Notes under the pieces: model-generated | The model's input: only the letters and a program-made list of their open reading frames with translations | Database searches by the model: none | What the model was told of the DNA's origin: nothing | Translations under genes and position numbers: made by a program | Source of the DNA: Tieghemiomyces parasiticus | Taxonomy: Eukaryota > Kickxellomycota > Dimargaritomycetes > Dimargaritales > Dimargaritaceae | Direction: 5' to 3' | Length of the DNA stretch: 39,667 nt | Assembly: GCA_027575765.1 (NCBI GenBank) | Contig: JANBPT010000380.1 | Location: 1-39,667, forward strand | Shown: piece by piece, positions 18,701 through 29,093 of the stretch | Layout of the letters: every line of letters starts with the position of its first letter | Position numbering within the stretch: position 1 is the first letter of the stretch

Positions 18701-21458
18701 GTCCTGCCGGGGTGATGGAGGACGAGGGCGGGTCGCTGGCCAGGTCCACGCGGGACATCGGTAGAGAGGCCGGTCGGCCCCGCAGATGCTCCCGACGATA
18801 GGCCAGGATGGCATGCAGCAGGGCCTGGGGCAGGTCCGAGGCTGCGGCGGGACCAGGGGTGGCCTCATCAACCACGGCGTAGAGGCGGCGCATCAGACCG
18901 TCGTGGTAGGCCTGCTGGGCCAAGGGGGTCCGCCCTTCCACGTAGGCCAAGAGGTCACACACCAGGTCGTCGGCGCTCGGAGTCAGGTCGCGGAAGTGGG
19001 TCGACTGGCACCCAGGGTCGCGGCAGTCTCCGCCCGTGGTCTCATAGACGCAAAACGGGCGATTGGGGTCAATTCGCGGCGTATAGGTCAGCGAGGCCAA
19101 ATCTCCGGTAAATAGCGGGTGCAGACGGAAGGCACGGAAGGGACGCAGGGCCGCGTTCACCTCGGAGGTCAGGGCGGTGGCGTTCACCTGTGGGCCGGGT
19201 GTGGCGGGCCGAGGCGGGGCGAACAACTTGTCCAGATCCAGGATATGCTGCATCGACGGGGACGAATCGGTACTATGTTTTGGGGCCGGGACGAGGGCGG
19301 GACCCTGGGGTAGCGGGATCACATCGGCGGGCCACAGCCAACGGTCGGGCTCGTACTCGATAAACCCAGCCATACCAGCACAGTACCGGAAAGTAGAGGC
19401 CGGAAACCACGTGTCGGCGTCGGCGGTCGCCGTGGCCTGGGCTCTGATCTGCACCGTGGCCGGCAATGCGGGCCCAGCCGCGACATCGTACCGGTCGAAC
19501 GGGTGCTGGCGGGCCCAGGCGTCGATGAGAGCCAGACAGCGGGCGGGGCGGGTGGTGGTTGATGGGGGAGTCATGTCGGGGGCGGCCGGGACGAGAGGGG
19601 TGGGAATCGAGGATGAAACGTGGGCCGCCGGCTTCTTACGTGAGACCACCTGCTCCTCGCACAGCTCGGCGTGCTCGCGTTCCAAAGTTGAAAGCTTGCG
19701 TTTGAGCTCACCCAGGGGACCGGCGGTTGTACCAGGGACCACCTTTGGGGCCCCGATGGGCAGATTGCACCCGGCGGACGGTGCCTCTTCGTTGGCGTGG
19801 TCGCTGGCCTCGTCCTCCAGATCCACCTCCCAATTCAGGAGGCGGGTCTTCTGTGTTTGGATCCGCTCCCGCAGGCGGTCCAGCTCGCGCGCGGCAATAT
19901 TGTAGGCCTTGCGATCCCCCGAGAGCTGGGCTCGGGCAGCCTGCCATGCTCGCTTGAGATCGGCGGTTTTTTGCAGGCGCTCCTGGTACTGAGTGAAGAG
20001 GGTCTGGGCCTGGCGTTCGCGCACATGCAGGACGGCCATCAGTTTGGCTAGTTCGCGAGCAGCTGGGGCCGGGTCAGCTCGCTCCGAATCGAGCGAGGCG
20101 GGGGAAGACGGGTCGGAGGGCGGCGGCAGTTCCGCCGGGAGGTCTACAGTGATGAGTTGGAGGCGCGGATCGGTCGGCGGGTTGCGAGCCACCGGTCGAG
20201 AAGGTTGTACCGCGGTGGGCGGGCTGCTGGCGGCCAGTTGGGGGGACGCAGTCGCGGTGACCGGACTCCGGACGGCCTGCTGGGGCGACGCGACCGCGTT
20301 AGTTGTCTGCTTAGTGCTCTCCATCCGCTCGATTATTTGCTTCATACGAGCAATGCGTTCCTCCTGCTCGTCGAGGCGGGCTAGGGCTATGGGATCGACC
20401 GGTGTACTAGCCCTATGGCTACCAGACCCGCTCGTGCTGCGGGCGAGCGCATGCTGGCCCAGACAGGTACGAATGATCTGAGTGTGTAAGTCGGGCTCGC
20501 CATCGGACTGCACATCGCTCTCGCTATCGCTGATGGCTAACTCATGTAGGGCGGAGTTGGGGGAATTAACGAAGGAGTGAAGGGAGGAGGCGTAAACATG
20601 ACGTGTGGCCGCCGCCGGGTGACCAAAGGAATTGACATTGTATGATGGCGAGTACGGGGCGGCTGAGGAGTAGGTGGGTTGCCGCGGGGCCTCGGGGTAA
20701 TTAAGGGGCCGGTGAGAGCCAAGCCCATTATCCAAAGGCGGCGGCGGCGGCGACGACGATGGGGATTCCATCAAGCGTCGGTTACGCCGGTATGTGGCGT
20801 AAGACTGGTAGTCTTCACTGTCTTCTGTATCCATATCAGAATCACTACGGGATACAGATTCGGGCGCGGTACGAGAGTGGATGCGCCAGTCAGCTGTGTT
20901 ATCCGAACCGTCCATCATGCGCCGTTCCTGGGGCCACTGATCGTAACGGCCACGGTCAGACGAGCCCGTTACCCCATCATCGGGTATTTCTCCTTCCTCT
21001 TCAGAACTGGCGGGAGATGATGACCGCTCTGAGTCGTCGGAGAGGACGATTATCTCGGTATCGGCACTTGACAATCCGTGAGCCTCCTCCGGGGGCTCGG
21101 ATTTGATGACCGCCATAGTGCCGGTAATAAATGCGTCACCGTCGCTCCCGCCGGCTCCAGTCGCCACCTTGGCCATAGTAGTGGGGGAGGCGGTACCGGA
21201 GCTACAGTTGACTTCGGCGGCAGGACCTGGTAACCCTCCTCGTTGGCCGCGGATCTCGTCCAAGCAGGCAATAAAGGCTTCCGAGCCAGCATAGCGCTTA
21301 CGGAGGTCTGCTTCGGTTTGGCCCAGAGCCAGCAGCTTTTGAACAAGCTTCTGAGTGCTGGACATGCGCTTGGTGGCGAGAGAACCAGGGGCGCTCGTCA
21401 CGGGGGTCGTGTTTTGTACAACCGGCGGTGGATCGGCCGTATCGTTGGGAGAGGCCAT
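15730..21458 (-). CDS. Red1/ZFC3H1-type zinc-finger protein of nuclear RNA surveillance
   Basis: Exons 21458-16284, 16128-16010, 15835-15730, 1799 aa. The long exon looks closed at 16248, but CAG/GTGAGT at 16283 and GA/GTAAGC at 16009 are donors; the joined phases are exact and the added residues are protein-like (FETLRRLVPADFFLP; HLFLTGYQEEAALWLCR). The start is the ATG at 21458, not the in-frame GTG nine bases upstream. N-terminal third is low-complexity Ser/Pro/acidic (EEEGEIPDD at about 154-162); coiled coil about 460-605; zinc finger at C803-x8-C812-x4-C817-x3-H821 in PFCVYETTGGDCRD...HFRD, the ZFC3H1 signature; then about 970 residues of helical HAT/TPR-like repeats. The family (human ZFC3H1 in PAXT, fission yeast Red1 in MTREC) links Mtr4 helicase to exosome decay of nuclear poly(A) RNA. 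The stop overlaps another GTAAGC, so a further exon is possible. Confidence 0.87.
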
Positions 21459-22353
21459 GTTGGTCACGGGGGGGGGGTGGAAATGAAAGCCGGTGAATCA
21501 GTATTTGAGGAAGTGACGAAGAGTGCTAGGGAGGGTTACTCTCATGCGGTAGAAAAACATAATCGAGCCAACTGGCAGGAATCGGTACAGCGAGGCAATA
21601 ACACGTAATATATATATATATATATTAGAACGGCAAACGTTCGGCGAAGAAGAATGAGGAAGACGAACAGGGATGGTAACCAGCGGGTATGGAAGAGAAT
21701 GCAAGGTGAAGGTGGTTTCAACGAGGCGGGTGTCCAAAAACCAGCAGGCAGGCAGTCAGCCACACCCTATTCCCAGGCCTTACCCTCACCGACGATAGCC
21801 CTCGAGCGGGACCAAAATTATGTGGGCAAGGCAAGGTAACACAGTAGACTCGCAGTGCACGAGTCTACGCTGCCAGTTAACCCAGGAACTACCCGCCTTC
21901 TCCGCGGTCTCCGCCTGACCTACAGTGAACGTTTTATACATATAGAGAAGAGGCCGATAAACCCTGCGACATGGCCTGTCGTGGTACAAGGCATCCCGTT
22001 CGCCGAGGCTGCTGCAGTCAGTTGCGCATATAGTTCCCGCCGGACACCACAGACCAGCATGCATGCAGGCCCTTGGCTAGTGCGGAATATTGAGGATAAC
22101 ACGTGATAAGCAAAAACGCCGTGCAGGGTAGTGGGTATGCAGCATTAGGTAGAGGGGTAATGGACGGTACAGGCCGCAAGTCAAATGCCGAGGCTGCCGT
22201 AGCAGCGTTTTCCGCCACAGTAGGTCGCCTACCCGGCCCCTGCGATGCCTGTCCCTGTCCACATGTCGCAGCGTATCCTTCTCTCGCAGTCATAGCCACG
22301 CACCGCAATTACAGCGCCTTCCATCTCTTCTCGAAATTAAAATAATTCCCGTT
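21459..22353. other. divergent intergenic region with TA repeat
   Basis: About 0.9 kb between the starts of the Red1-like gene and the single-pass membrane protein gene. It holds a run of ten G at 21468-21477 (C on the Red1 sense strand, just before its ATG) and an 18-base TA repeat at 21608-21625. No supported ORF. Confidence 0.55.
21608..21625. repeat. TA dinucleotide microsatellite
   Basis: Nine alternating AT/TA units in the divergent intergenic region, about 150 bases upstream of the Red1-like start. Confidence 0.9.
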
Positions 22354-23071
22354 ATGACCGACCACCCGCTACCAGTCTCGCAACCCTCCGCGGGTCCCAT
22401 GGAAGGTACAGCCGAGATCCCGGCCTACTACATTGGTCGCCGGGTGGGTAACCGGTTTAGCACGCGGCCAGACCTACGGGCCAAGTACTTTCGCCGGATG
22501 CACCGACCTGAACGACTCAAGCCCAGCATGGGACAGCGCAAGATTCACTTTATGGCCCACGTTGTCTGTGCCGGTAAGTCGATTGTGGGCCTCCGCCATA
22601 ACCCTCGCCGGCCTATATACGTTCGGTAGAGAAGCATACCACCGTTTGTTTCGTTGTAACGGAGAGGACGGGGCTCTCAATATGCGGCCCATGCTCGAGT
22701 ACAGGGGTCGGGAACCACCTGCTAATCTAGTCTACTGCTTCACCTCGGTCGCAAACCTCCCGCCGACGCTTCGTCGCACCTAGCCTTCGCCTACTGGGGT
22801 GTATTCTGGGCCGACTACGGAGACCACCACCACGCTTTCACCTCAGTAAGTATCCCCAATCTTGGGCTTGGTACGCCATTTCCGCCGCCCTCTCGTGACT
22901 ACTTTCCGGAACCTATTACTTACTCACGGCGACCGGGTTCGTGCTCGTTTCCCTATCCTATGCCCCTCCCAACCTCTCCAGCTTCAACAATGGCACCGCC
23001 GCAAACTCGACGAGTTCTGGAATCTGACGCCAGAGGAGAAGGAAGAGTTCAAGGATCTCAGCAAGAAATAG
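22354..23071 (+). CDS. small single-pass membrane protein, probably mitochondrial, unknown family
   Basis: Exons 22354-22573, 22784-22845, 22982-23071, 123 aa. Donors are GTAAGT; a TGCTAATC branch-like site lies at 22716-22723 before the first acceptor; all phases close. Exon 1 is basic (YYIGRRVGNRFSTRPDLRAK, then FRRMHRPERLKPSMGQRKIH). One transmembrane segment about 68-87 is created exactly by the exon 1-2 junction (HFMAHVVC joined to AAFAYWGVFWADYG), which is good evidence for the splice. After it come DHHHAFTS and a charged C-terminal helix (QQWHRRKLDEFWNLTPEEK). Size, single TM and a basic matrix-type N-terminus resemble small inner-membrane respiratory-complex or assembly factors, but I do not recognise the family. 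Met16 is an alternative start. Confidence 0.7.
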
Positions 23072-23631
23072 CGATATAGTTTTGAGCATCGTACCCAATA
23101 AATTCACGTTCTGATGAGCTCCTCCGCTGTTCGGCCGACTTGGGCCTTGTGCTGTACATTCCTAGAATCCTCGGCTTTTACATTATGGTCACGTGATCAT
23201 AGTTTTAGCCCTTACGACGAGTTCGGGCCCTGTGGGTGACGCATGTTGCGCAGCACAGCTAAACAACACCTTGGCCTCCCCTGCTCGACTGGTGTATGGG
23301 GGGCCTTAATGGGTTAACATGGCGAAGAAGAACTGAAGAAAGAGAGAAGGCCAGGTAACTAGATAATATGCTTACCGTTAACCGTCCTGCCGCACCATCA
23401 ACCAGTAAAGCCACTGACCGAAACCTCCCGGCGCTTCCCCCCGTGCCCCACACGATCCTCTTACAATCCCTTCTCCCGTCCGTCTCGAGGGAGTGTATAT
23501 TTGTCTCTGGTTCCATTGACGATCGACTAACTCCGATTCACTTACCTGATTCCTACTTCATTCATTTCCGTAGTTTAGTTCCGCTAGCTACCTTTAGCCC
23601 ACCCCCCCCACACACATACCCATCTACCAAT
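23072..23631. other. TOM22 upstream region
   Basis: Contains the 3' end of the preceding gene (CCCAATAAATTC near 23095 resembles a poly(A) signal) and the pyrimidine-rich 5' leader of TOM22 with a C8 run at 23602-23609. An open frame from 23368 runs into TOM22 in frame, but its N-terminal extension is not family-like and the Tom22 start at 23632 is preferred. Confidence 0.6.
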
Positions 23632-24138
23632 ATGGTGAAGATCGAACAACTGGGAGCTCTGGACGTCGACGAGTACGACCAGGAGAATGACGAGGACTAC
23701 ACGGACGTTTCAGGTTCGGAGTACGACGAGGAGGGTTCCGAGCTCGGTTCGGACCTGGACGACGACGACGACGATTATTACGAGGAAGAATCCCTCCTGG
23801 ACCGGATCACAGCCCTCAAGGACATCATTCCGTTGTCGCAGCGCACAGCCATGAGTAATTTCGTGAGCACGATGGTCAACACTGGTTGCTCGAGCATTAA
23901 CCTGTTCGGCAAGGTCGCCTGGGTGCTGTCCACGTCGGCCCTGGTGCTATTGGTCCCGCTGGCCCTCGAATCTGAGAAGGACCAGGCGCTGGCCCAGTAT
24001 GAGAACGAGGCTGCTCTTACTCAGCCCGCGTCACCCCAAGGTGGGCTCCAGCCCGGCGTCTACCCACCAGGTGCCCCCATCCAGGCCTCCGCCCCCGGCC
24101 AACCCAGTCCCCCCAGCCTAGCTCCTCCCGGCTTCTAA
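23632..24138 (+). CDS. TOM22: Tom22, central receptor of the mitochondrial outer-membrane translocase
   Basis: Intronless, 168 aa (yeast Tom22 is 152). Residues 10-54 are a strongly acidic cytosolic receptor region (DDDDDD at 43-48). Then ESLLDRITALKDIIPLSQR, the family block before the membrane, and one transmembrane helix about 93-112 (KVAWVLSTSALVLLVPLALE) with the conserved mid-helix Pro 109. The intermembrane-space tail is short and Gln/Pro/Gly-rich. Tom22 receives presequence proteins from Tom20 and organises the TOM complex. The start is the ATG at 23632 (context ACCAATATGG), which places the acidic region at the N-terminus as in the family. Converges on the TMEM128-like gene with 243 bases between stops. 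Confidence 0.92.
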   Translation: MVKIEQLGALDVDEYDQENDEDYTDVSGSEYDEEGSELGSDLDDDDDDYYEEESLLDRITALKDIIPLSQRTAMSNFVSTMVNTGCSSINLFGKVAWVLSTSALVLLVPLALESEKDQALAQYENEAALTQPASPQGGLQPGVYPPGAPIQASAPGQPSPPSLAPPGF

Positions 24139-24381
24139 ATCGTTAGTCCGCGGGGAATAGAACTCTCCGACCCGTCCTCGCCCAACGGCCCTCGTTTTTG
24201 TTCTTTCCTTTCCACCACCCATAAGTTGTCTGCCTAGCGAGCCGGCGGGCCCCATGTACTTCCCGTTTCCGACATCACATTGCCGTGTTAGCCCGGCCCA
24301 TACATTAAAATGTGTTATACAGATGATTCGACTCCGCTCTTTTTAGTCCTTCAGGAATAAATGACTGTTCCCTTGACCCGG

Positions 24382-25038
24382 TCACAAGAGGCGAACCACA
24401 CCGATCAGGCCAAGCGAGACGACGGTGAGGTGGGCCACACCAAAAAATCCCCAGACGTGTCGCAGGGCGAGGAAGAGAAGCACATATGTCAGAACGATGC
24501 TCGCAGAGGCGGTCCGCACAGCCACGGGGTAGAGATCCTCGCCGCGCCGCCAGTCTACCCTGACCCCGCAAAGGGCTTTGAGATAGAGGCGGAAGTAGAG
24601 CATGATGGCGACGAAAGGCACCAGAGCGAGAAGGCTGGCGTAGAGTAAGTCACTGCGATTGTGATGGGAGGGGGGGGGGTGGTAAGATGCAAGCCATCAT
24701 ATAAGGATAGACGTTAGTACGAAAAATGAGGTATTCGGGGCTAATAGCAAGGCAAAGTAGCCTTCGGTATTGGTCGATACCACATCACACTCCGAAACTT
24801 ACTGGTTGACCCGGCTGTCGTTGCGGACAACGTCGGGGAGTTCCAGCCAGTGGAAGTAGCTCCAACCGACATAGACAAGGAGTAGCGATAGAACTAGCGA
24901 CGGAGGGGAATAGCGCGTGGCATGGGCCGGGTTGCCAGGCTGGGCCGCAGTCCCGGGCTCCGAGTGTTCGGCGACCGGAGATCCTAGAAGGCGGCCGTTG
25001 GCTTCCAAGCGTTCATCAGCGACCGGATGGCGAAGCAT
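24382..25038 (-). CDS. TMEM128-like four-pass membrane protein
   Basis: Exons 25038-24803 and 24652-24382, 168 aa (human TMEM128 is 165). Donor CA/GTAAGT, acceptor CGCAG/TGAC; phase closes as CA+T. The start is the ATG at 25038; the longer frame begins only at TTG. Four predicted transmembrane helices at about 45-63, 81-103, 127-148 and 150-167. The stretch LYPVAVRTASASIVLTYVLL, then LALRHVWGFF, matches the TMEM128 block YPALIPITTATFI...ALWHVWSFF. The family is ER/endomembrane-resident with no established biochemical activity. The intron carries a C10 tract on the sense strand upstream of the acceptor. Confidence 0.8.
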
Positions 25039-26898
25039 GGTGGTGAGGGCGGGAAGGGGCTGCAAGACGGACTATAGTACATTGAATCCAAAGCATGGCA
25101 AAGCAATGGGAAGGCCCCACTATGGAACATGACGCATTCGGCCCTCAGCCAGCCAGCCGGCTTAATTCCACTCCCCTCGGTCTTTCGCCCGTACTAATCC
25201 GACAGCGAATGGGGAATTTCCATAGGCACTTATGGCCAAAGTCTGCATATACCTATTGCTAAGGAACCAACCCCAATCGGAAGATACCCCAGCCAACGCC
25301 ACCCCTTCCCGGGGACCTTGTTTGTGCCGAAGTTTAGGATATCTATTGCGCTCAGCTGGCGAGAGCCGGGATCAAATGATAACCGAGGGAACACATGAGC
25401 TTTCTTTACACGCCCCTTACCATGGTGCCATAATCCTGAGGTTAGAAAGCCTCCAGAGCGATGTCCATCGCAAAGAATGCAATAGGCGACCATGTTCTAC
25501 AGGCAATCCTCTTGATCGGCTGACACTCACCCGCTGAACGGCCACCGGTCACCACAGCTTGAAATATTGTGGAGGGCAGGCCAGGCCTTAGCCCTGACGA
25601 GTAGGGATATAAGATCCCCGGAAAGAATGCTTTCCATAATGCCGTACGCGGCAAAAACCGTTAACGGGGTGGGAACCGGGAAGACAGTCCTCGAGACCAG
25701 ATGCACTTCCACTTTCTCCCGGTGGAAGTTGGATCAATATGGTTGACCCTGCTCTGGTCTTAAGCATGTTCGACCGGAGTAAATCGGGCTGGGCGGACCT
25801 GCATGTGGCAAGACAGTCACCTGCATGCCTGGCCAGCCCCAAGTTCGAAAATACGTGGCGATGAGTAGTCTGTGGCAGAATAGTAGTGCTTGCATGTGTG
25901 CATTTATATATATTGGATATCCAATGAGTACTACTTTATGTACGGTAGCCATGTGGCCACGTTTGCCGGGGGCAAAAATTAGCGGCGCAGCCTCCGAGTC
26001 AGTCTGTAATAAAGACAAGCTGTCGCGATCCATCCATTTCGAGGGCAGCTCATAAACGCTTAGGGAAAAGGATATGGCAGGATTGGCGGCGTACCTTACC
26101 GCTTCCCTCGGGCCCACCAGATGGGGAAGCGTGCTGGCCTACCATAGCTGTAGCTCTCACGGGTTCTTTCCGAAAGGGACGACAGTGGTGGCGCCGAATC
26201 GGCGCGGATAGATGAGAAACTTACCCACCCCACTTTTTTTTGTGTGTAATACGGGGAAGTGGAGGAGCGGGGGGGGGGGTACTGCGGGCTCCTGTCATCT
26301 GCACCAAACATTGGCCAGCATGTTAACGGGGGAGGGAAGAGAGGATGGTGTCGGGCACGTGTTTTGTGATAGGCCTGAAATGGCGCCATAGGGTGACGTG
26401 CTAGACTCTCGCCATCCGTCTCACCTATAGTCAGTAAATGTGTGGGAAGCCAGCCATGTATCGATAGCCACTCAATTCCACAACCAGCGGGCTCTTTGCG
26501 CATTGACAAACGGGGTCCGAGGTGGCTCGTCAATAGTTAGAATCGTGCTTACACCGGCCCTGCGCGGATCTAACTGCGGCCTTCTCGACTATACTTATTC
26601 GAGGAGCGGTTAATGATATCTTCCACAAACGCTGCCATGATACAGTTCACTAGTGGCGTGCAATGGAAAAACACGGACCCCACAGCGGCACAGCCGGTGT
26701 TGCGAGCCCAGGCAAACCCGCGCCGAAAGCCTGTATGCTCTCATTTGGCGGTTCCATTTCGCCATCGCCCGCCGCACTTACTTGGCCCCCGTCGGCCTTG
26801 AAACGGGTCGGGCATACACATTGTAGAACGTACGACTAAAGGAAGCAGGTACTGACTAGGTGAGCGGCGTTCCCTCCAGGGGGCTGAGGTCTGGTAGG
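25039..26898. other. gene-poor region, no supported ORF
   Basis: About 1.9 kb without a protein I can support. Contains a perfect 7-bp inverted repeat with a one-base loop at 26191-26205 (GCGCCGA-A-TCGGCGC), a run of eleven G at 26269-26279, and short unrelated open frames in all phases. Might hide a small multi-exon gene or ncRNA, but nothing supports one. Confidence 0.45.
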
Positions 26899-28373
26899 TA
26901 TATAAGCCATACACCGCCAAACCCGGATACCCCTTACATTTTACACTCACTCCTGTTTGTCAAGCTCTTCACTCGGGCGCTACTTCAATTCCACCTCCAC
27001 ACTTCCTTTTCCGGGTTGTCTTCCCCGGTTGCAATTCGTGGGTCCCCTAGCCTACGGCGCAAGCTACTTACTACACCTCTGATCGACGGCGCCCGCTCCA
27101 CCGTACTTACCTAGGCAACGGTTAGGATCGCTTCCCCGCTCCAGTGCAATCGGTCTTCAGAACAGGTAAGCGATAGCCAACCTTAGAGCGGGTCATTGGA
27201 GGACCTTTGGCTCCAGCCTCCAATGCATTGGCCACCCGAGTGCTTTTTTCTTGGAAGTCACCTCGATCATCCTTCTCTCTTGGACCATCTTGCGGTTGGC
27301 CTCAGTGCACTCGGCTTTTTGCACCATTGCTCCTTTCATAGCTGTGGGCTGCTAATCCCGCTCTTCTAGTGAGGAACTAGGGATTAGGCCAAACCACGCC
27401 ATATTTACGGGGGGTCTCTCGCACAATTTTCAGCCGCCACTGCCTTCAATGAGGATCCTTCCGATGCTTTCTCTACTAAATGGTTCCCTTGCGTACCCAA
27501 CTGCCACCGGGTCCTGACGGCGTTCAGTAACTCTGGGGGCTAACAAAATACACCAAGGATCGGGTGCGCCACCCCCGAATTCTATAACATGACCAATTTG
27601 GTCTCGGCCCACATCGCAGCATGTTAACTGTCTCCCCCCTCCTTCCTCTCCTGATTCGTTCCACTAACACGCCTTCCAATATTGCCCCCCCCCGTTCCTC
27701 ACACTAACTGAATGGCGTGCTTTGGGACTGGTCTCCTCACCTGCCTCTGGCCTGGTAAGCTGCCCCTTCCCAGCGCACGAATTATCCTCAGCTGTAAGCC
27801 CTTCACGCCGAACCAATAAGCAGCGTGACCACGCACGCCACCACCCGCGCGGCTACACTCCCTACAGTCCAATCGTGACGCATCTACTCACTAAGTAAGC
27901 CCCATTCCGGCTCCGAGTGCTCTGATATAACTTTCTTAATCTACCAATAGACACCACCTTAGTTCGTCCCCACCCCTTGCCCGCCCTCACACCGACCCTG
28001 CGCACCCTTCTTTTTTTATTCATTTTCCCAGGCCGGGCTCTAGCTGCACTTCGTGGCCCGTAAACCCCCTTCCGTGTCTCTACGCATACCCTTATTGTCT
28101 TCCCAAGAGGGATCTGTTATACCACCTTGCCACCAGAACGATACGCCGCATCGGTGACGGGTTGGCTTACCAACTCGACACCCCCCCCTGTTGGTCGATA
28201 CAGTACTTACTATCCCTATCACATCACCTCCGCGCCATTCTCTCCAACCACTTACCCTCATAACGCTCGCCCCATTTTTTCCACCGTGGCCCGCGTCCCT
28301 ACCCTCAATTACTCTACCTTTCGGAAAAAGTTTTACCACACACTGCCCACGCCTACGCTCCAGGCCCCCAGCC
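26899..28373 (+). other. pyrimidine-rich region upstream of SAM synthetase; possible distal leader
   Basis: Starts with a TATATAAG at 26899-26906 followed by a pyrimidine-rich plus strand with no long ORF. Donor-like sites on the plus strand at 27166 (CAG/GTAAGC) and 27752 (GTAAGC) and an acceptor-like TTTTCCCAG at about 28023-28031 would allow a spliced noncoding leader or an independent ncRNA. C-runs at 27685-27693 and 28181-28188. Transcription is inference only. Confidence 0.3.
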
Positions 28374-28382
28374 TATATATAA
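28374..28382 (+). promoter_or_regulatory. probable TATA box of SAM synthetase
   Basis: TATATATAA, 720 bases before the ATG. With the 5' UTR intron removed the leader would be about 310 bases, which is reasonable. The only strong TATA in the proximal upstream region. Confidence 0.5.
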
Positions 28383-28594
28383 TCCGCGTAGTCAGTTGCA
28401 GCTAGTTTCCTAGCCCCACTCCATTCGCTGTTTCGTGCTACTTTCGTCCACAACCTTACCATATTCATCCTTGATTCGTTTCTACAGGAAACCATCTCTT
28501 TTTCGTATCATTGTGCATGGTTCTGTATTGAGTTTTACCCTAGCACACTTATCCTCCGTCTTGCGCTGGCTTCACTTCACTTGTTTTACCCAAG

Positions 28595-28968
28595 GTAAGT
28601 AGCGACCACTCATCCTAAGCCTGTCCGCGGATCCCCCGTCCTCACCTCTACAGACATGCGTGCATGCCATGTCTTACTGCTCCACCGCCTGCAACATCCC
28701 CATTCTCTCGTGTCACAATCTCCTGTGGCACTAGATCTTTATGAGGACCTGCGTTGGAGGTCTGGCATCGCAACACAGCCCTGCCAACTGTGACTTGCTA
28801 TGGTCAGGCGGCATTATTTATCTGTTCACAGGACACCCACTCCTATCCCCTCTCCGTCGCTGGTCACCCGCCAGTTTTTTTTGTTTTTTAAAAAAACGCT
28901 TTACCGACCACTTGGGCAGGTTCTTCCTACCCTTCTTTCACTGTAACCCCCACTCCTTCGATTTATAG
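28595..28968 (+). other. probable 5' UTR intron of SAM synthetase
   Basis: CAAG/GTAAGT at 28594/28595 and TTTATAG at 28962-28968 bound 374 bases. The interior has T-rich tracts (T8 and T6 runs near 28875-28889) and a pyrimidine-rich 3' end. There is no coding frame across it, so it would lie wholly in the leader. Fits a highly expressed housekeeping gene, but is not proven. Confidence 0.5.
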
Positions 28969-29093
28969 GTCGCTGCAGGACGCTCCGGCACCAGCCTATA
29001 CCTTGTGACTAACTTCTCTAATATCGGCACTTCGCACGCCTTACCTACACCCTTGCCCCTGAACCTAGTCAACCCTCCCACGATATAGCCACT

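Noticed and set aside
19177..19905. 242-codon plus-strand frame inside the Red1-like gene
   Set aside because: Antisense of a long conserved exon; no leader, domain or coding bias of its own.
23368..23631. 88-codon N-terminal extension of Tom22
   Set aside because: In frame and open, but pyrimidine-rich leader sequence; the family begins with the acidic receptor region directly after the ATG at 23632.
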